DNA of 64,000 bases from Psychrobacter namhaensis (GTDB lineage Bacteria > Pseudomonadota > Gammaproteobacteria > Pseudomonadales > Moraxellaceae): NCBI RefSeq assembly GCF_016107545.1, contig NZ_JABASS010000002.1:248001-312000 (forward strand), given 5' to 3'. Below the pieces are notes generated by a model. It made no database searches. It was not told where the DNA came from and saw nothing but the letters and a program-made list of their open reading frames with translations. The stretch's first letter is position 1. Each line of letters opens with the position of its first letter. A program made the position numbers and the translations under genes. This document shows, piece after piece, positions 10,006 through 19,572 of this stretch.

Positions 10006-10094
10006 CACTCAAAACGGATAAGGATTAGTATTTAGGCGGGCTTAGTGAACTGAGCCAGTTTTTTACTATACAGATAAAAAAGGAAAATCATCAT

Positions 10095-10706
10095 ATGGAT
10101 AAGGATTCGGTATTTTTACGTCAGGCCAAAGCGGATGACATGGAGGCACTTGAGCAGTTACTCAACCGTTGTTATCGGCAGACAGAAGGGTGGACCAATG
10201 AGGCGGATTTAATCGGTGGTATCCGGATTACGCCAGAGGAGCTGGCGAATACCATTGCTAATCCAACGCATTATCTCTTCGTCTACCCGAAAACGACGAC
10301 AGGCAGTCGTGATGGCGAGGAGACAGGTGCGTTATTAGGCTGCATCGCGGTCGATATAAAAGCCGATCATGACGTAAATAACAGTGTCTGTCATAAAAAA
10401 GCCTACATCGGCATGTTTGCGGTCCATCCTGAACTGCAAGGGCAGGGCGTTGGTCATCAGATATTGCAGGCAGCAGAGACGTTTGCAGCGCGCCATTTGC
10501 AGACAGAGATGCCAACGCCTCATAAAAAATCTGCGCGTCTGACCATGTCTATATTAAGCCATCGGCCTGAGCTTTTGGCTTATTATCAGCGCCGTGGCTA
10601 TCAGTTGAACGGTAATAAGATGCCGTTTCCAAATGATGGCAACAATGGCGAGCCAAAGCGTCAAGATTTAGAGTTATTAGAATTAGAAAAATTCGTTCAC
10701 GCATAA
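10095..10706 (+). CDS. GNAT family N-acetyltransferase
   Basis: 203 residues. The acetyl-CoA-binding motif A is seen as GMFAVHPELQGQGVGHQIL (Q/R-x-x-G-x-G/A form), preceded by the strand pair typical of GNAT. The C-terminal part LLAYYQRRGYQLNG is the last motif of the fold. The substrate cannot be told from sequence. The gene starts 90 bases after the Rieske oxidoreductase on the same strand and has an AGGAAA ribosome site, so the two could be co-transcribed. It is convergent with the small membrane gene downstream. Confidence 0.88.
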   Translation: MDKDSVFLRQAKADDMEALEQLLNRCYRQTEGWTNEADLIGGIRITPEELANTIANPTHYLFVYPKTTTGSRDGEETGALLGCIAVDIKADHDVNNSVCHKKAYIGMFAVHPELQGQGVGHQILQAAETFAARHLQTEMPTPHKKSARLTMSILSHRPELLAYYQRRGYQLNGNKMPFPNDGNNGEPKRQDLELLELEKFVHA

Positions 10707-10718
10707 ACGTGTGCTTGG

Positions 10719-10931
10719 TTAACCCCAAAAATGGCCAAAAGTCATAAACAGGCCAATACTCAGCAGGATAAATGCCACAATAATTAAGCGCTTAAACCAG
10801 TTAAACGCTGGCAAGCGCGTGGCATTGTCGTCAGACATAAGATAAGCAAATAAAAACAACAAGCTTGCTGCCAAGGTCATGATTCCAAGACCAATCGGTA
10901 ATATAAACAAGTACACCTGCCACACAGTCAT
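10719..10931 (-). CDS. Small two-helix membrane protein, unknown
   Basis: 70 residues, with two strongly hydrophobic segments (about 6-31 and 47-68) joined by a short polar loop containing SDDNATRLPAFNW and KR, which fits a hairpin in the inner membrane with a cytoplasmic loop. I do not recognise a named family. The gene lies downstream of the ThrE pair on the same strand, 110 bases away, with an inverted repeat between, and ends 12 bases from the convergent GNAT gene. The open frame, hydrophobic pattern and tight packing support a real gene. Confidence 0.6.
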   Translation of the reverse strand: MTVWQVYLFILPIGLGIMTLAASLLFLFAYLMSDDNATRLPAFNWFKRLIIVAFILLSIGLFMTFGHFWG

Positions 10932-10989
10932 CTCTCAACGATCATTATTAATCGCATCATAGCAGTAACGTGATTGTGCTGTCAGTATG

Positions 10990-11017
10990 AATAGCACAAA
11001 ACCAAGCGCGTGCTATT
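10990..11017. repeat. Inverted repeat downstream of the ThrE pair
   Basis: AATAGCAC (10990-10997) and GTGCTATT (11010-11017) are perfect eight-base arms around a 12-base loop. It lies just after the end of the ThrE C-terminal subunit gene and may be a weak terminator; no T run follows on the minus strand. Confidence 0.35.
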
Positions 11018-11041
11018 ATCCCGCCAAAAACCGCCCACCCC

Positions 11042-11494
11042 CTAAACGATCGCCCGACGTCTATAAAACAGTAGGCCAGGAATGGACAAGCCCAGCACCA
11101 ATCCTGAGGTCACAAACAACGCCTCAAATAAATACACCATCATTTGGCTAAATAACTCATCTGAAAAGCCAAAATAGCCAATCTGCACCATACTGACCAT
11201 CGCTTTATAAGCGGCGATACCGGGCATCATACAGATGACGCTGGGTGAGATTAAGGCTTTGGGCGGTAGGGTGTATTTCTTAGAAAAGTACACGCCCAAA
11301 AAGCTGGCAAGCATCGCCCCAAAAAAGCTGGCAACCACGATGTGTACATGCTGATAGACAAGGGCAGTCTTTAGTCCAAAGCCAAAAGCCGTCATGAGCA
11401 AACACGGCAAAATATAGCGTCTGGGGAGCGTAAACATAAGCGTCCAGCCAAGGGTAATGATGCAAGACAGTACAACGGTTTCAATGAACCACAT
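11042..11494 (-). CDS. Threonine/serine exporter family, C-terminal-type subunit (YjjB/ThrE_2)
   Basis: 150 residues with four or five membrane helices, including HIVVASFFGAMLASFLGVYFS and the motif SVICMMPGIAAYKAM typical of the ThrE C-terminal domain. In single-chain ThrE exporters this domain is fused behind a larger N-terminal membrane domain; here, as in E. coli YjjP/YjjB, the halves are separate genes. The upstream partner ends one base before this start, so they form an operon and presumably a heteromeric transporter. Characterised relatives export threonine/serine or succinate; the substrate here is open. Confidence 0.85.
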   Translation of the reverse strand: MWFIETVVLSCIITLGWTLMFTLPRRYILPCLLMTAFGFGLKTALVYQHVHIVVASFFGAMLASFLGVYFSKKYTLPPKALISPSVICMMPGIAAYKAMVSMVQIGYFGFSDELFSQMMVYLFEALFVTSGLVLGLSIPGLLFYRRRAIV

Positions 11495-11495
11495 C

Positions 11496-12296
11496 TCAAA
11501 ACCCCCAGTGCTGTATTTGCAGTAAAACCAGCGCCATCACGATGCCAACGCAAGCGGACAAAGTGAGCATATAAGTAAATACCGCACGGCCAACGCCAAT
11601 ATTGACATAGCCTTTTAAGATATCTGAAAAAGAATTAATCAAAGGAAAGCTTGGTACCAGTAGCAGCACGCTGGACGCCACGGCAATATCGGCATTATTG
11701 CCAATATCAAAATAATAGGTCGTCGCCCCAATTAGTGAGGCAATGAACGCGGTCGCGATGACTGCTATAAAAGGATTAAAATGGTGTTTGGCCAGATAGA
11801 TACGAGTAAACATCGCGACCATACCCGCGATAAACGTCACGGCGGTGATCGACCAACTGCCGCCGTTCAGATAGGCAAACGCCGCGCAAGACGCACCAAC
11901 AAACACGCCCACCAGCCAGGTTGGATACACCGTCTTATCTAGCTCATCAAACGCAAGCGTGGTGTGGTCAGTCAGTTCAGGCGTGAGCTTGTCGTTATTT
12001 ATAGCAGCTTCGGTTTTATTGACGATTTGCTGTATTTGCACCAATAAATTGACGTTGATGCTCTGATTGATCGTGTCCCGAGTGGTGGTAATACAGCGTT
12101 CATCACAGATAGTGGTCAGCGTCAGGGCATTGAAATTGAGCGAACACTCTACGCTGTTCATCCCCAAGGCCAGCCCTAGGCGTTTGGATAAGTCCACCAC
12201 CACGGCAGACTCAGCACCATACTGCATAAGGAGTAATCCGCAGCGCACGCACAATCGGGTAATGCGCTGCTGCTGGACGTAGCTGATAGAAGTCAT
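11496..12296 (-). CDS. Threonine/serine exporter family, N-terminal-type subunit (YjjP/DUF1212)
   Basis: 266 residues from the ATG at 12296; a TTG five codons upstream is possible but neither has a clear ribosome site. The soluble N-terminus (1-115) contains the family region LMQYGAESAVVVDLSKRLG and the strand after it. Five membrane helices follow from about residue 125 (LVGVFVGASCAAFAYL onward). PSFPLINSFSDI is the conserved ThrE motif. It pairs with the short C-terminal-type subunit one base downstream, and together they make a complete ThrE-like exporter. I see no dedicated regulator in the neighbourhood. Confidence 0.87.
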   Translation of the reverse strand: MTSISYVQQQRITRLCVRCGLLLMQYGAESAVVVDLSKRLGLALGMNSVECSLNFNALTLTTICDERCITTTRDTINQSINVNLLVQIQQIVNKTEAAINNDKLTPELTDHTTLAFDELDKTVYPTWLVGVFVGASCAAFAYLNGGSWSITAVTFIAGMVAMFTRIYLAKHHFNPFIAVIATAFIASLIGATTYYFDIGNNADIAVASSVLLLVPSFPLINSFSDILKGYVNIGVGRAVFTYMLTLSACVGIVMALVLLQIQHWGF

Positions 12297-12434
12297 GGAT
12301 TGGATACGCAACTTGGTTATTGATACGCTATTATAAAGGGTCTAGGTACTGACGCGCAGACAATATCAACCATTATCAGCCATTATATTTGATGCTACTA
12401 TAAAAGTATAAATGGTTTTGGCAAGGAGCATAAA

Positions 12435-12716
12435 ATGCATATCGCTATTTTGACACTGACGTTTTCGTTGCCCGGATGCGGCTCGCTAAAAGAAAAACGC
12501 CAACGTATGGGCGGCTTACATGCGCGCTTTGGCAATACGCCAAGTGTCGCGGTATGTGAGAGCGGCGGCCGCGCGCGCCATGATGCCAGCGAATGGACGT
12601 TTGTGATAGTAGGACTGTCCAAACGTGAGGTCGAGTCGCAGTGTAGTCAAATTGAAGAGAAGCTAGAACGTACAGTAGATGCACGGGTGATGAATGTTGA
12701 GAGGGAGTATGTTTAG
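12435..12716 (+). CDS. DUF503 domain-containing protein
   Basis: 93 residues. The start MHIAILTLTFSLPGCGSLKEKR and the core with K-E-K-R-x-R are typical of DUF503 (YlxP-like), a small ferredoxin-like protein of unknown role, about 95 residues long in most species. In Firmicutes it sits by rbfA/infB, but here it is isolated between the ThrE pair and the KAP NTPase. AAGGAG lies before the ATG. It is convergent with the AT-rich gene that follows. Confidence 0.85.
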   Translation: MHIAILTLTFSLPGCGSLKEKRQRMGGLHARFGNTPSVAVCESGGRARHDASEWTFVIVGLSKREVESQCSQIEEKLERTVDARVMNVEREYV

Positions 12717-12732
12717 GAAGTGGCTTTGTATC

Positions 12733-12757
12733 TGTAGAGAGCCTTTTTTTCTCTAGA
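12733..12757. repeat. Short inverted repeat between convergent genes
   Basis: TAGAGA at 12735-12740 pairs with TCTCTA at 12750-12755 around a T-rich loop. It lies between the ends of the DUF503 gene and the KAP NTPase gene and may help terminate one of them. It has no run of T after the stem on either strand, so it is not a standard intrinsic terminator. Confidence 0.3.
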
Positions 12758-12791
12758 CAACTATTTTAGTCGAAAGCTATAATAACTATGA

Positions 12792-14528
12792 CTAGAACAG
12801 GTTTTTTGTTAAATTATCAGTACTACTTAACCACATTTTGATAGGCGCTTCACTCTCTGGACTCATACTTATTTTTTCGTCCAAAAGCACTATTATCCAC
12901 TGTCTTACTTCTTCTCTTTTTCCTTCAATTTCATTTAGCACTGGATGTAAAAGGATTGAATGAATAAAATGCTTTCGATATTTTTTATCATCAAGGTCTG
13001 CCCAAACTAGTTCTTCTAAAATGTCCTTATCTATCATTGATATGATATCTTTATCACTAGAATTCCACCCGTTACGATTATTGTCATGAAATTTTAAGAA
13101 TATGGTAGAAATAAGGCTAGATTTGATATTTGGTATCCTATAATTTTCAATTTCATTTTTGATGAAATCATAGAAGCGGTCGTGGGGCTGCCTGCCGAAC
13201 CGGTACCAGTCATCAATAGAAGGTTTTGATTGTGATGATTTTATTCCATTTTTGATAAACTGCTTAGTGTGACTCTCTAACTGTTGCGCTAAATCTGCCC
13301 TGTTACAGTTTTCAAGTATGTCACAATAAAAGCTAATATTATTCATCTCAGGTTTTTGGATTTTAGTACAGGCTGAATAATATAGGCGTTCACAGAAATT
13401 AGGCCGAAGCTCAAGGCTATGAAATTCATCTATAACTTTTTCATGAGCTAATTCATCTTGAAGTTGCATCTCTGATAAGACGTCTCTTCTCAGTAAATCT
13501 TGTATAGACTCTTCTGAGATATCATGGTTGGTAAGCATACTTATAATATGCTTAGCCCAATTATCAAACAAAAATAAAGGATAAAATGCATCGAGGTAAC
13601 GTCTAAAAGCTTTGAGCTCATCACTCTGATTTAAAAAATCATCATCCGACATTATGATGAAACTTCTATTACTATCATGAAATAAATCTAAGGTAGCTGT
13701 AAAAAAATTCTTATCATCATCTAGCGGTATTTCTGGTTGAAATTCATCTATCCATCGGATAACTAGAAGGTTTTTCAGTATATATTCTTTACTGGTTTTG
13801 CTTAGTGAGTTTATAGAGGTGACAATCTGCTTATAATTAATAAATACCTTATTATAAAATCTTAAATTTTTGACATTCAGTGTACGATAGAATAGTTGCA
13901 TAACATCTAGTGCACGTTTATCTGTTATAAAAGTTTCTAATATATCTAAGTTATCATCAAGAACGAGAACATCATCAAGCACCTTTTCTTTATATTCTTG
14001 AAATTGTTCATTCGCTTTAACATCATGTAAAATTATAATGATTTGGCAGTCTTTCTCTAGCTTCAAATCGTTTAGTAAACCCATGACATCTTTTAGTGAG
14101 AGACTGTCTGAAATTCTTTCGACATCATCAATACAGATAGTAGTCTTAGATACCAAGCTAGAAAGAGCACTAGTTATTAGGCTTTTACCTATATTAAGGC
14201 TTAATCCTTTCCCTTCTACCTTAGATAGATCTACATTGTCTAAAGCTTTATTGAATAGTGATTTAGCTCCTTGCATTCTGTCTTCTGGCTGATCAATTTT
14301 ATGAGTTTTAACTGCTATTTCATACTTCAAAGAATCTAAAGAGTCAATACCGAATAGAGATACATAGGCATATTTTCTTAGTTTAAATTGGTTATGATAC
14401 TTTTCCTTAAAGTTATTCCAGAAATGAGTCTTACCAATTCCCCATTCGCCAGTCAATGCAATAGAAAATGGGCTTTCTTTATCAATTAAATCTGCAAGTC
14501 GTTTTTCAAGATTTGCTACATTTGCCAT
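12792..14528 (-). CDS. KAP-family P-loop NTPase, AT-rich, candidate defence gene
   Basis: 578 residues. Walker A is GEWGIGKT (27-34), Walker B is ICIDDVER (131-138), and YVSLFGIDSL (about 55-64) matches the SLFG motif of KAP-type P-loop proteins. A likely sensor strand, QIIIILHD, follows. The remaining 400 or so residues are helical with no obvious membrane segment, unlike many KAP proteins. The family is named for Kidins220/ARMS and PifA, the F-plasmid T7 exclusion protein. Composition differs sharply from the flanks: I counted 16/60 and 17/60 G+C at 13081-13140 and 13921-13980, against 35/60 in uvrA at 15001-15060. AAGG precedes the ATG. Recent acquisition is inferred; the activity is unknown. 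Confidence 0.8.
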   Translation of the reverse strand: MANVANLEKRLADLIDKESPFSIALTGEWGIGKTHFWNNFKEKYHNQFKLRKYAYVSLFGIDSLDSLKYEIAVKTHKIDQPEDRMQGAKSLFNKALDNVDLSKVEGKGLSLNIGKSLITSALSSLVSKTTICIDDVERISDSLSLKDVMGLLNDLKLEKDCQIIIILHDVKANEQFQEYKEKVLDDVLVLDDNLDILETFITDKRALDVMQLFYRTLNVKNLRFYNKVFINYKQIVTSINSLSKTSKEYILKNLLVIRWIDEFQPEIPLDDDKNFFTATLDLFHDSNRSFIIMSDDDFLNQSDELKAFRRYLDAFYPLFLFDNWAKHIISMLTNHDISEESIQDLLRRDVLSEMQLQDELAHEKVIDEFHSLELRPNFCERLYYSACTKIQKPEMNNISFYCDILENCNRADLAQQLESHTKQFIKNGIKSSQSKPSIDDWYRFGRQPHDRFYDFIKNEIENYRIPNIKSSLISTIFLKFHDNNRNGWNSSDKDIISMIDKDILEELVWADLDDKKYRKHFIHSILLHPVLNEIEGKREEVRQWIIVLLDEKISMSPESEAPIKMWLSSTDNLTKNLF

Positions 14529-14594
14529 TGCTTATTACCTTACAGATGTTCTTCAGTTAATAGTTATACTAGCACTTAACTTAAGACTCGCCCA

Positions 14595-14628
14595 ACAAAA
14601 AAGGCCACTCCCTAAAGAGCAGCCTTTC
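14595..14628 (-). terminator. Intrinsic terminator of uvrA
   Basis: Read on the minus strand, AAAGGC, CTC, a short loop, GAG and GCC fold into a hairpin followed by six T. It lies just after the uvrA stop at 14653 and before the KAP NTPase gene, so it should keep uvrA transcription from entering the acquired gene. Confidence 0.75.
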
Positions 14629-14652
14629 AATCACTATTTAACCATTAACAAA

Positions 14653-17559
14653 CTAGCTTACGTCCTTTAACCCTTGCTCTAGCATCGGCTTTAAGAATAC
14701 ACCCGTATAGGATTCTTTGACTTCCGCCACTTCCTCAGGCGTGCCTTCAGCGATGATCAGTCCGCCACCTTTACCGCCTTCAGGGCCAAGATCAATCACC
14801 CAATCTGCCGTTTTGATGACATCAAGGTTATGCTCGATGACCACGATGGTATTGCCCTTATCGCGTAGGGTGTGCAGAATATGCAGCAGCTTATCAATAT
14901 CATGGAAATGCAAACCTGTGGTTGGCTCATCCAAGATATAGAGCGTCTGTCCGGTATCACGTTTGGCAAGCTCACGCGCCAGTTTGACCCGCTGCGCTTC
15001 ACCGCCTGATAGCGTCGGCGCAGACTGTCCAAGACGGATGTAGCTGAGACCGACATCCATTAAGGCTTGCAAACGGCGATAGATCGCTGGAATGGCTGAA
15101 AAGAACTCAGTGGCATCTTCAACGGTCATATCGAGCACATCAGCGATGGTCTTGCCTTTATAGTGAATCTCTAAGGTTTCGCGGTTATAGCGTTTGCCTT
15201 CACAGGTATCACACGGCACATACATGTCTGGTAAGAAATGCATCTCAACTTTGATCAGACCGTCGCCTTGGCACATCTCACAGCGTCCGCCTTTGACGTT
15301 GAAACTAAAGCGTCCCGCTTTATAACCACGAGCACGCGCTTCTTGCGTTTGCGCAAACATTTCACGCACAGGGGTAAACACGCCGGTATAAGTCGCTGGG
15401 TTTGAGCGCGGCGTACGGCCAATGGGGCTTTGATCGATGTCGACCATTTTATCCAAATGCTCAAGACCGCTGATGCTCTCAAACTTATCTGCAATCAACG
15501 TGGAAGCGTTATTTAACTGAGTCGCTGCCAACGGCATTAAGGTGCGGTTGATTAGCGTCGACTTACCCGAACCGGATACCCCAGTGACACAAGTCATCAC
15601 GCCGACTGGTATGGACAAATCCACATCATGCAGGTTATTGCCGGATGCGCCTTTTAGCTCAATCGTCATCGGTGCTTTTTTGGCTTTGGCTTTACCTTTG
15701 ACTTCGACATCCATGGTTTTGGCTTTGTGTCGAACGGTTGGAATCTCGATTTTCTTCTCGCCAGACATGTACTGTCCAGTGAGCGAGTCTTTATTTGCCA
15801 TGATGTCATCGACTGTGCCTTGGGCGATAATATGACCGCCATGGACACCCGCGCCGATACCGATATCGATGACGTGATCTGCTTGGCGAATGGCATCTTC
15901 ATCGTGCTCAACGACGAGGACGGTATTGCCCAAGTCACGCAAGCGCGTCAGCGTCTTTAGCAGGCGATCATTGTCACGCTGATGCAGACCGATGGACGGC
16001 TCATCGAGCACGTACATCACGCCCATCAGACCAGCACCGATTTGGCTGGCAAGCCTGATACGCTGTGCTTCACCGCCCGATAGCGTCTCAGCAGAGCGAG
16101 CAAGCGTCAAGTAATCAAGTCCAACACTGACGAGGAAGTTTAAACGCTCATTGATTTCTTTAAAGATTTTTTCGGCAACTTCGCCTTTATGACCGCCAAT
16201 CTTTAGCGTTTTATAATAGTCAGCCGCATCGCCGATAGACAGCTTGACGATTTCGGCGATGGTTTGATCATCGACACGGACATTGCGCGAGATTTCGTTT
16301 AGACGTGCGCCATCACAGACGTTACAGGTGGTATCTGCTAAGTATTTGGCCAGCTCATCACGCACCAGATTGCTTTGCGTTTTGGCATAGCGACGCTCTA
16401 GATAAGGCAGTACGCCTTCAAAGGGTACGGTTTTATTGGTCTTGCGGCCACGCTCATCGGTAAAGTTAAAGGTGAGCTTTTCTTTGCCGGAGCCGTGCAT
16501 GATGATATCTTGCTGTTCTTTTGACAGGTCTTGCCACGGCGTATCCATGTCGATTTTGAAATGCTTGCAGACGGTGCTCAGCAAGCCAAAGTAGTAAGCA
16601 TGACGTTTATCCCAACCATTGATTGCACCTTGATTGAGCGATTTTTCATGATGGGTGATGAGCTTTTCGGCGGCGAAGTACTGACGTTTACCGAGACCGT
16701 CACAGCTTGGGCACGCGCCATACGGGTTGTTAAAACTGAACATACGCGGCTCAAGCTCAGGCACCGCACGATCACAGACAGGGCATGAGTGCTTGGCTGA
16801 CATGACTTGATTGTCATCCCCGCCTTCTTTGGGATTGCCATCCATAAAGTGTAGCGTGACCAGTCCTTGACCTAAACGTAGGGCGGTCTCTAAGCTCTCG
16901 GCCACACGGTTGCCCAAATCATCACGGACTTTAAAGCGGTCAACCACCACTTCGATGGTATGTTTTTTCTTTTTATCGAGTGTGGGTAGCTCATCGGTAT
17001 CGTAGACATCACCATCGACGCGCACACGGACGAAGCCTTGACCAATCAGTTGCTCAAGCAAAACGGTATGCTCACCTTTACGCTCACGAATCACGGGTGC
17101 CAAAATCATGATCTTGGTGTCATCAGGCAAGGCCATGACCTGATCGACCATTTCGGTGACCGACTGTGCCACCATGGGCTCGCCATGTTCAGGACAGTAT
17201 GGCGTACCGATACGCGCATAGAGCAGGCGCAGATAGTCATAAATCTCGGTAATCGTACCGACGGTCGAGCGTGGATTATGGTTGGTGGATTTTTGCTCGA
17301 TAGCAATCGCCGGGGACAGACCCTCGATGCTATCGACATCAGGTTTCTCCATTTGTGAGAGAAACTGGCGCGCATACGCCGATAAGCTCTCGACATAACG
17401 GCGCTGCCCTTCGGCATACAGCGTGTCGAATGCTAATGAAGATTTACCAGAGCCAGATAGACCCGTGATCACCACAAATTTATCCCGTGGAATATCTAGG
17501 TCGATGTTTTTTAGATTATGGGTACGTGCGCCGCGTATTGCGATATGGTCATGTGCCAT
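14653..17559 (-). CDS. uvrA: Excinuclease ABC subunit A
   Basis: 968 residues (E. coli UvrA has 940). Two ABC ATPase halves are clear: Walker [10 protein letters not shown] near residue 33 and GVSGSGKST near 665, and two LSGGEAQR signatures. The zinc modules CPVC...CPSC and CEMC...CDTC are intact. UvrA dimers scan DNA for bulky lesions and load UvrB in nucleotide excision repair. Residues after about 630 include a Lys-rich linker (KAKAKKAP) that accounts for some extra length. I saw no obvious LexA-type operator upstream. A terminator follows the gene. Confidence 0.98.
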   Translation of the reverse strand: MAHDHIAIRGARTHNLKNIDLDIPRDKFVVITGLSGSGKSSLAFDTLYAEGQRRYVESLSAYARQFLSQMEKPDVDSIEGLSPAIAIEQKSTNHNPRSTVGTITEIYDYLRLLYARIGTPYCPEHGEPMVAQSVTEMVDQVMALPDDTKIMILAPVIRERKGEHTVLLEQLIGQGFVRVRVDGDVYDTDELPTLDKKKKHTIEVVVDRFKVRDDLGNRVAESLETALRLGQGLVTLHFMDGNPKEGGDDNQVMSAKHSCPVCDRAVPELEPRMFSFNNPYGACPSCDGLGKRQYFAAEKLITHHEKSLNQGAINGWDKRHAYYFGLLSTVCKHFKIDMDTPWQDLSKEQQDIIMHGSGKEKLTFNFTDERGRKTNKTVPFEGVLPYLERRYAKTQSNLVRDELAKYLADTTCNVCDGARLNEISRNVRVDDQTIAEIVKLSIGDAADYYKTLKIGGHKGEVAEKIFKEINERLNFLVSVGLDYLTLARSAETLSGGEAQRIRLASQIGAGLMGVMYVLDEPSIGLHQRDNDRLLKTLTRLRDLGNTVLVVEHDEDAIRQADHVIDIGIGAGVHGGHIIAQGTVDDIMANKDSLTGQYMSGEKKIEIPTVRHKAKTMDVEVKGKAKAKKAPMTIELKGASGNNLHDVDLSIPVGVMTCVTGVSGSGKSTLINRTLMPLAATQLNNASTLIADKFESISGLEHLDKMVDIDQSPIGRTPRSNPATYTGVFTPVREMFAQTQEARARGYKAGRFSFNVKGGRCEMCQGDGLIKVEMHFLPDMYVPCDTCEGKRYNRETLEIHYKGKTIADVLDMTVEDATEFFSAIPAIYRRLQALMDVGLSYIRLGQSAPTLSGGEAQRVKLARELAKRDTGQTLYILDEPTTGLHFHDIDKLLHILHTLRDKGNTIVVIEHNLDVIKTADWVIDLGPEGGKGGGLIIAEGTPEEVAEVKESYTGVFLKPMLEQGLKDVS

Positions 17560-18100
17560 CGGTGATAGGTTTCCTATTTGCTAAAATGGTATTTAAAAAG
17601 ATATCTAACATATAAAAAGGTCAATTAAGCTAAGTGAATGAATTCTTCGAAAGCGTGAATGAGTATTTACGTGTGGTTTATTTTAATTTTTAATTTTACT
17701 AAGCGATCTTACTAAGCGAATCTAAAACAAATAAATGTTAAGTAACAGGTGGTGTTTGTTATAGATTTAACCCAATCCTGTCATTTTATCGAGGCGTTCG
17801 TCATAAAGCAGATGAGGGAATAGCATTTATGACGCCTTACTTTATTGTCATGATGGAGGCATTATTCAAGGTATGATCCAGCCTTAGATGCACTTGGTAA
17901 CAAAATTATCGCGCAATATGAATGACTTGGGTGGCTGTCATGTGCGATACCGAATCAGCAAGACAAAAGTCTCGGCAACCAAACGATGAATGTCTTATAC
18001 TAGGGGCTTTGATTTATAGGCTGATGCCTTGATAAACCAGTAGTGCTAAATCAGCAGTACAGCCGTGATAAACCAGTAATGATCAACCAGTGAGGCGAGT
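17560..18100. other. 541-base intergenic region between uvrA and the MFS gene
   Basis: This region holds the divergent promoters of uvrA and the MFS transporter. I see no coding frame. It contains TTACTAAGCGA twice, 13 bases apart (from 17696 and 17709), a long imperfect inverted repeat (17792-17837), and GATAAACCAGTA twice close to the MFS start (about 18031 and 18070), the latter looking like small local duplications. Confidence 0.6.
17792..17837. repeat. Imperfect inverted repeat, 12-bp arms
   Basis: The right arm TTTATGACGCCT (17826-17837) pairs with AGGCG plus TCATAAA on the left (17792-17807), the left arm carrying four extra bases (TTCG) in the middle. The loop is 18 bases. It could be a protein-binding dyad, a REP-like element or a structured RNA; no T run follows. 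Confidence 0.5.
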
Positions 18101-19465
18101 ATGAATAGCGTAGAGAGACGAGCAATCCTCGGGGTCGGTGGTATTTTTGCCTTGAGGATGATCGGCTTGTTTATGATTGTGCCCGTGTTTTCTGTGTATG
18201 GTAACAATTATGCGCACGCGACGCCGTTTTTGATCGGCTTGGCAGTCGGTATTTATGGATTGGGGCAGGCTATTTTTCAAATACCAATGAGCCTTGCTGC
18301 TGATAAGTTTCCGCGTAAACCGATCATATTTTTGGGTTTAATTCTGTTTGCCATCGGCGGTATGATCGCCGCAAATGCGACGGATATTTATGAGGTGATT
18401 ATTGGTCGTGCGCTGGCGGGTAGTGGCGCTGTCTCTGCTGTCCTCATGGCGTTGTTGGCAGATGTGACACGGGAAGAGATGCGTACCAAAGCGATGGCGA
18501 CGATGGGATTGACCATTGCAACCTCTATCATGCTGGCCTTTGCCTTTGGTCCTTTATTGGTCGGGTCGCTCGGTATCTCTGGGCTGTTTTGGTTAACGTC
18601 GGGCTTTGCTGTGTTGGCAATGTTATTATTACTGGTGGTGCCCACACCCCTACGCGTACTCAAGCACAACTTAGACAACAAATCGATTGGTCAACAATTA
18701 AAGACTGTGCTTAACATAGGGGATTTAAACCGCTTACACATCGGTGTTTTTGCCTTACATCTAACGATGACCGCGATATTTGTTATTTTGCCGCACCAGC
18801 TTAATGAGGTGATGGGGTTATCGGTACGTCAGCAGGGCTTGGTTTATTTGCCATTATTGTTTATTGGCTTTGCCGTTGCGATACCGTTTATCATTATCGC
18901 CGAAAAGAAACGCAGAATGCGCCAAGTGTTTTTGGGAGCGATTGCGCTCATGACTAGCGCTTTAGTGTTGCTTGCGCTCGGTAGTCAGATGGGTGTCGGT
19001 ATTATATTGGGCTTGCTGCTGTACTTTATGGGCTTTAATTTGCTTGAGGCGACGATTCCTTCGTGGATCTCGAAGCGGGCCCCAGTCGCTAATAAAGCCA
19101 CCGCGATGGGGCTTAACTCCTCTAGTCAGTTCTTTGGAGCATTCGTCGGTGGGGCGATGGGTGGACTGTTATTGAACCAGCCTAACTTGTTGGCATGGGG
19201 CATACTGGCCATTATTATGGGTGCATCACTACTGGTTATTATTCCGATTGCCCAGCCCCCTTATCTGTCAAGTACGACCGTGACTATTCCTAAAAACATC
19301 AATATACAAGACTGGTCACGCCAAATATTGGCGGTAGATGGGGTTGATGAGTTGGTGGTGATGGCAAAAGAACAGGTCGCTTATTTGAAGCTGGATAAGA
19401 CGCAGCTGACCGATGATTCGCGACAAACCCTGTCGCGTTTGGCACAAAGCCCCCTAGATATTTAA
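18101..19465 (+). CDS. MFS transporter, YajR-type with C-terminal YAM-like domain
   Basis: 454 residues: twelve membrane helices (about 10-385) and a cytoplasmic tail of about 65 residues. The MFS signature in the loop between helices 2 and 3 reads AADKFPRKP; GRALAGSGAVSAV is the drug-antiporter-like helix 4 region. The tail (INIQDWSRQILAVDGVDE onward) looks like the ferredoxin-like YAM domain of E. coli YajR. The substrate is unknown; a proton-coupled exporter is likely. GAGGCGAG precedes the ATG. It stands between uvrA (divergent) and ssb, a neighbourhood I associate with Moraxellaceae. Confidence 0.88.
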   Translation: MNSVERRAILGVGGIFALRMIGLFMIVPVFSVYGNNYAHATPFLIGLAVGIYGLGQAIFQIPMSLAADKFPRKPIIFLGLILFAIGGMIAANATDIYEVIIGRALAGSGAVSAVLMALLADVTREEMRTKAMATMGLTIATSIMLAFAFGPLLVGSLGISGLFWLTSGFAVLAMLLLLVVPTPLRVLKHNLDNKSIGQQLKTVLNIGDLNRLHIGVFALHLTMTAIFVILPHQLNEVMGLSVRQQGLVYLPLLFIGFAVAIPFIIIAEKKRRMRQVFLGAIALMTSALVLLALGSQMGVGIILGLLLYFMGFNLLEATIPSWISKRAPVANKATAMGLNSSSQFFGAFVGGAMGGLLLNQPNLLAWGILAIIMGASLLVIIPIAQPPYLSSTTVTIPKNINIQDWSRQILAVDGVDELVVMAKEQVAYLKLDKTQLTDDSRQTLSRLAQSPLDI

Positions 19466-19572
19466 ACAAAAATTGGTTAAAGTAAAATCATATTATAGAT
19501 AGTATTTATTGGTACTATTAAATAAACATCAAACAGATTCATCAGATTACTCATAAGTAAGAGGACGGTACC

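Noticed and set aside
12792..14528. KAP NTPase as part of a multi-gene defence island
   Set aside because: Both neighbours (DUF503 and uvrA) are core genes with normal composition; no second accessory gene is present, so only a single-gene system can be proposed.
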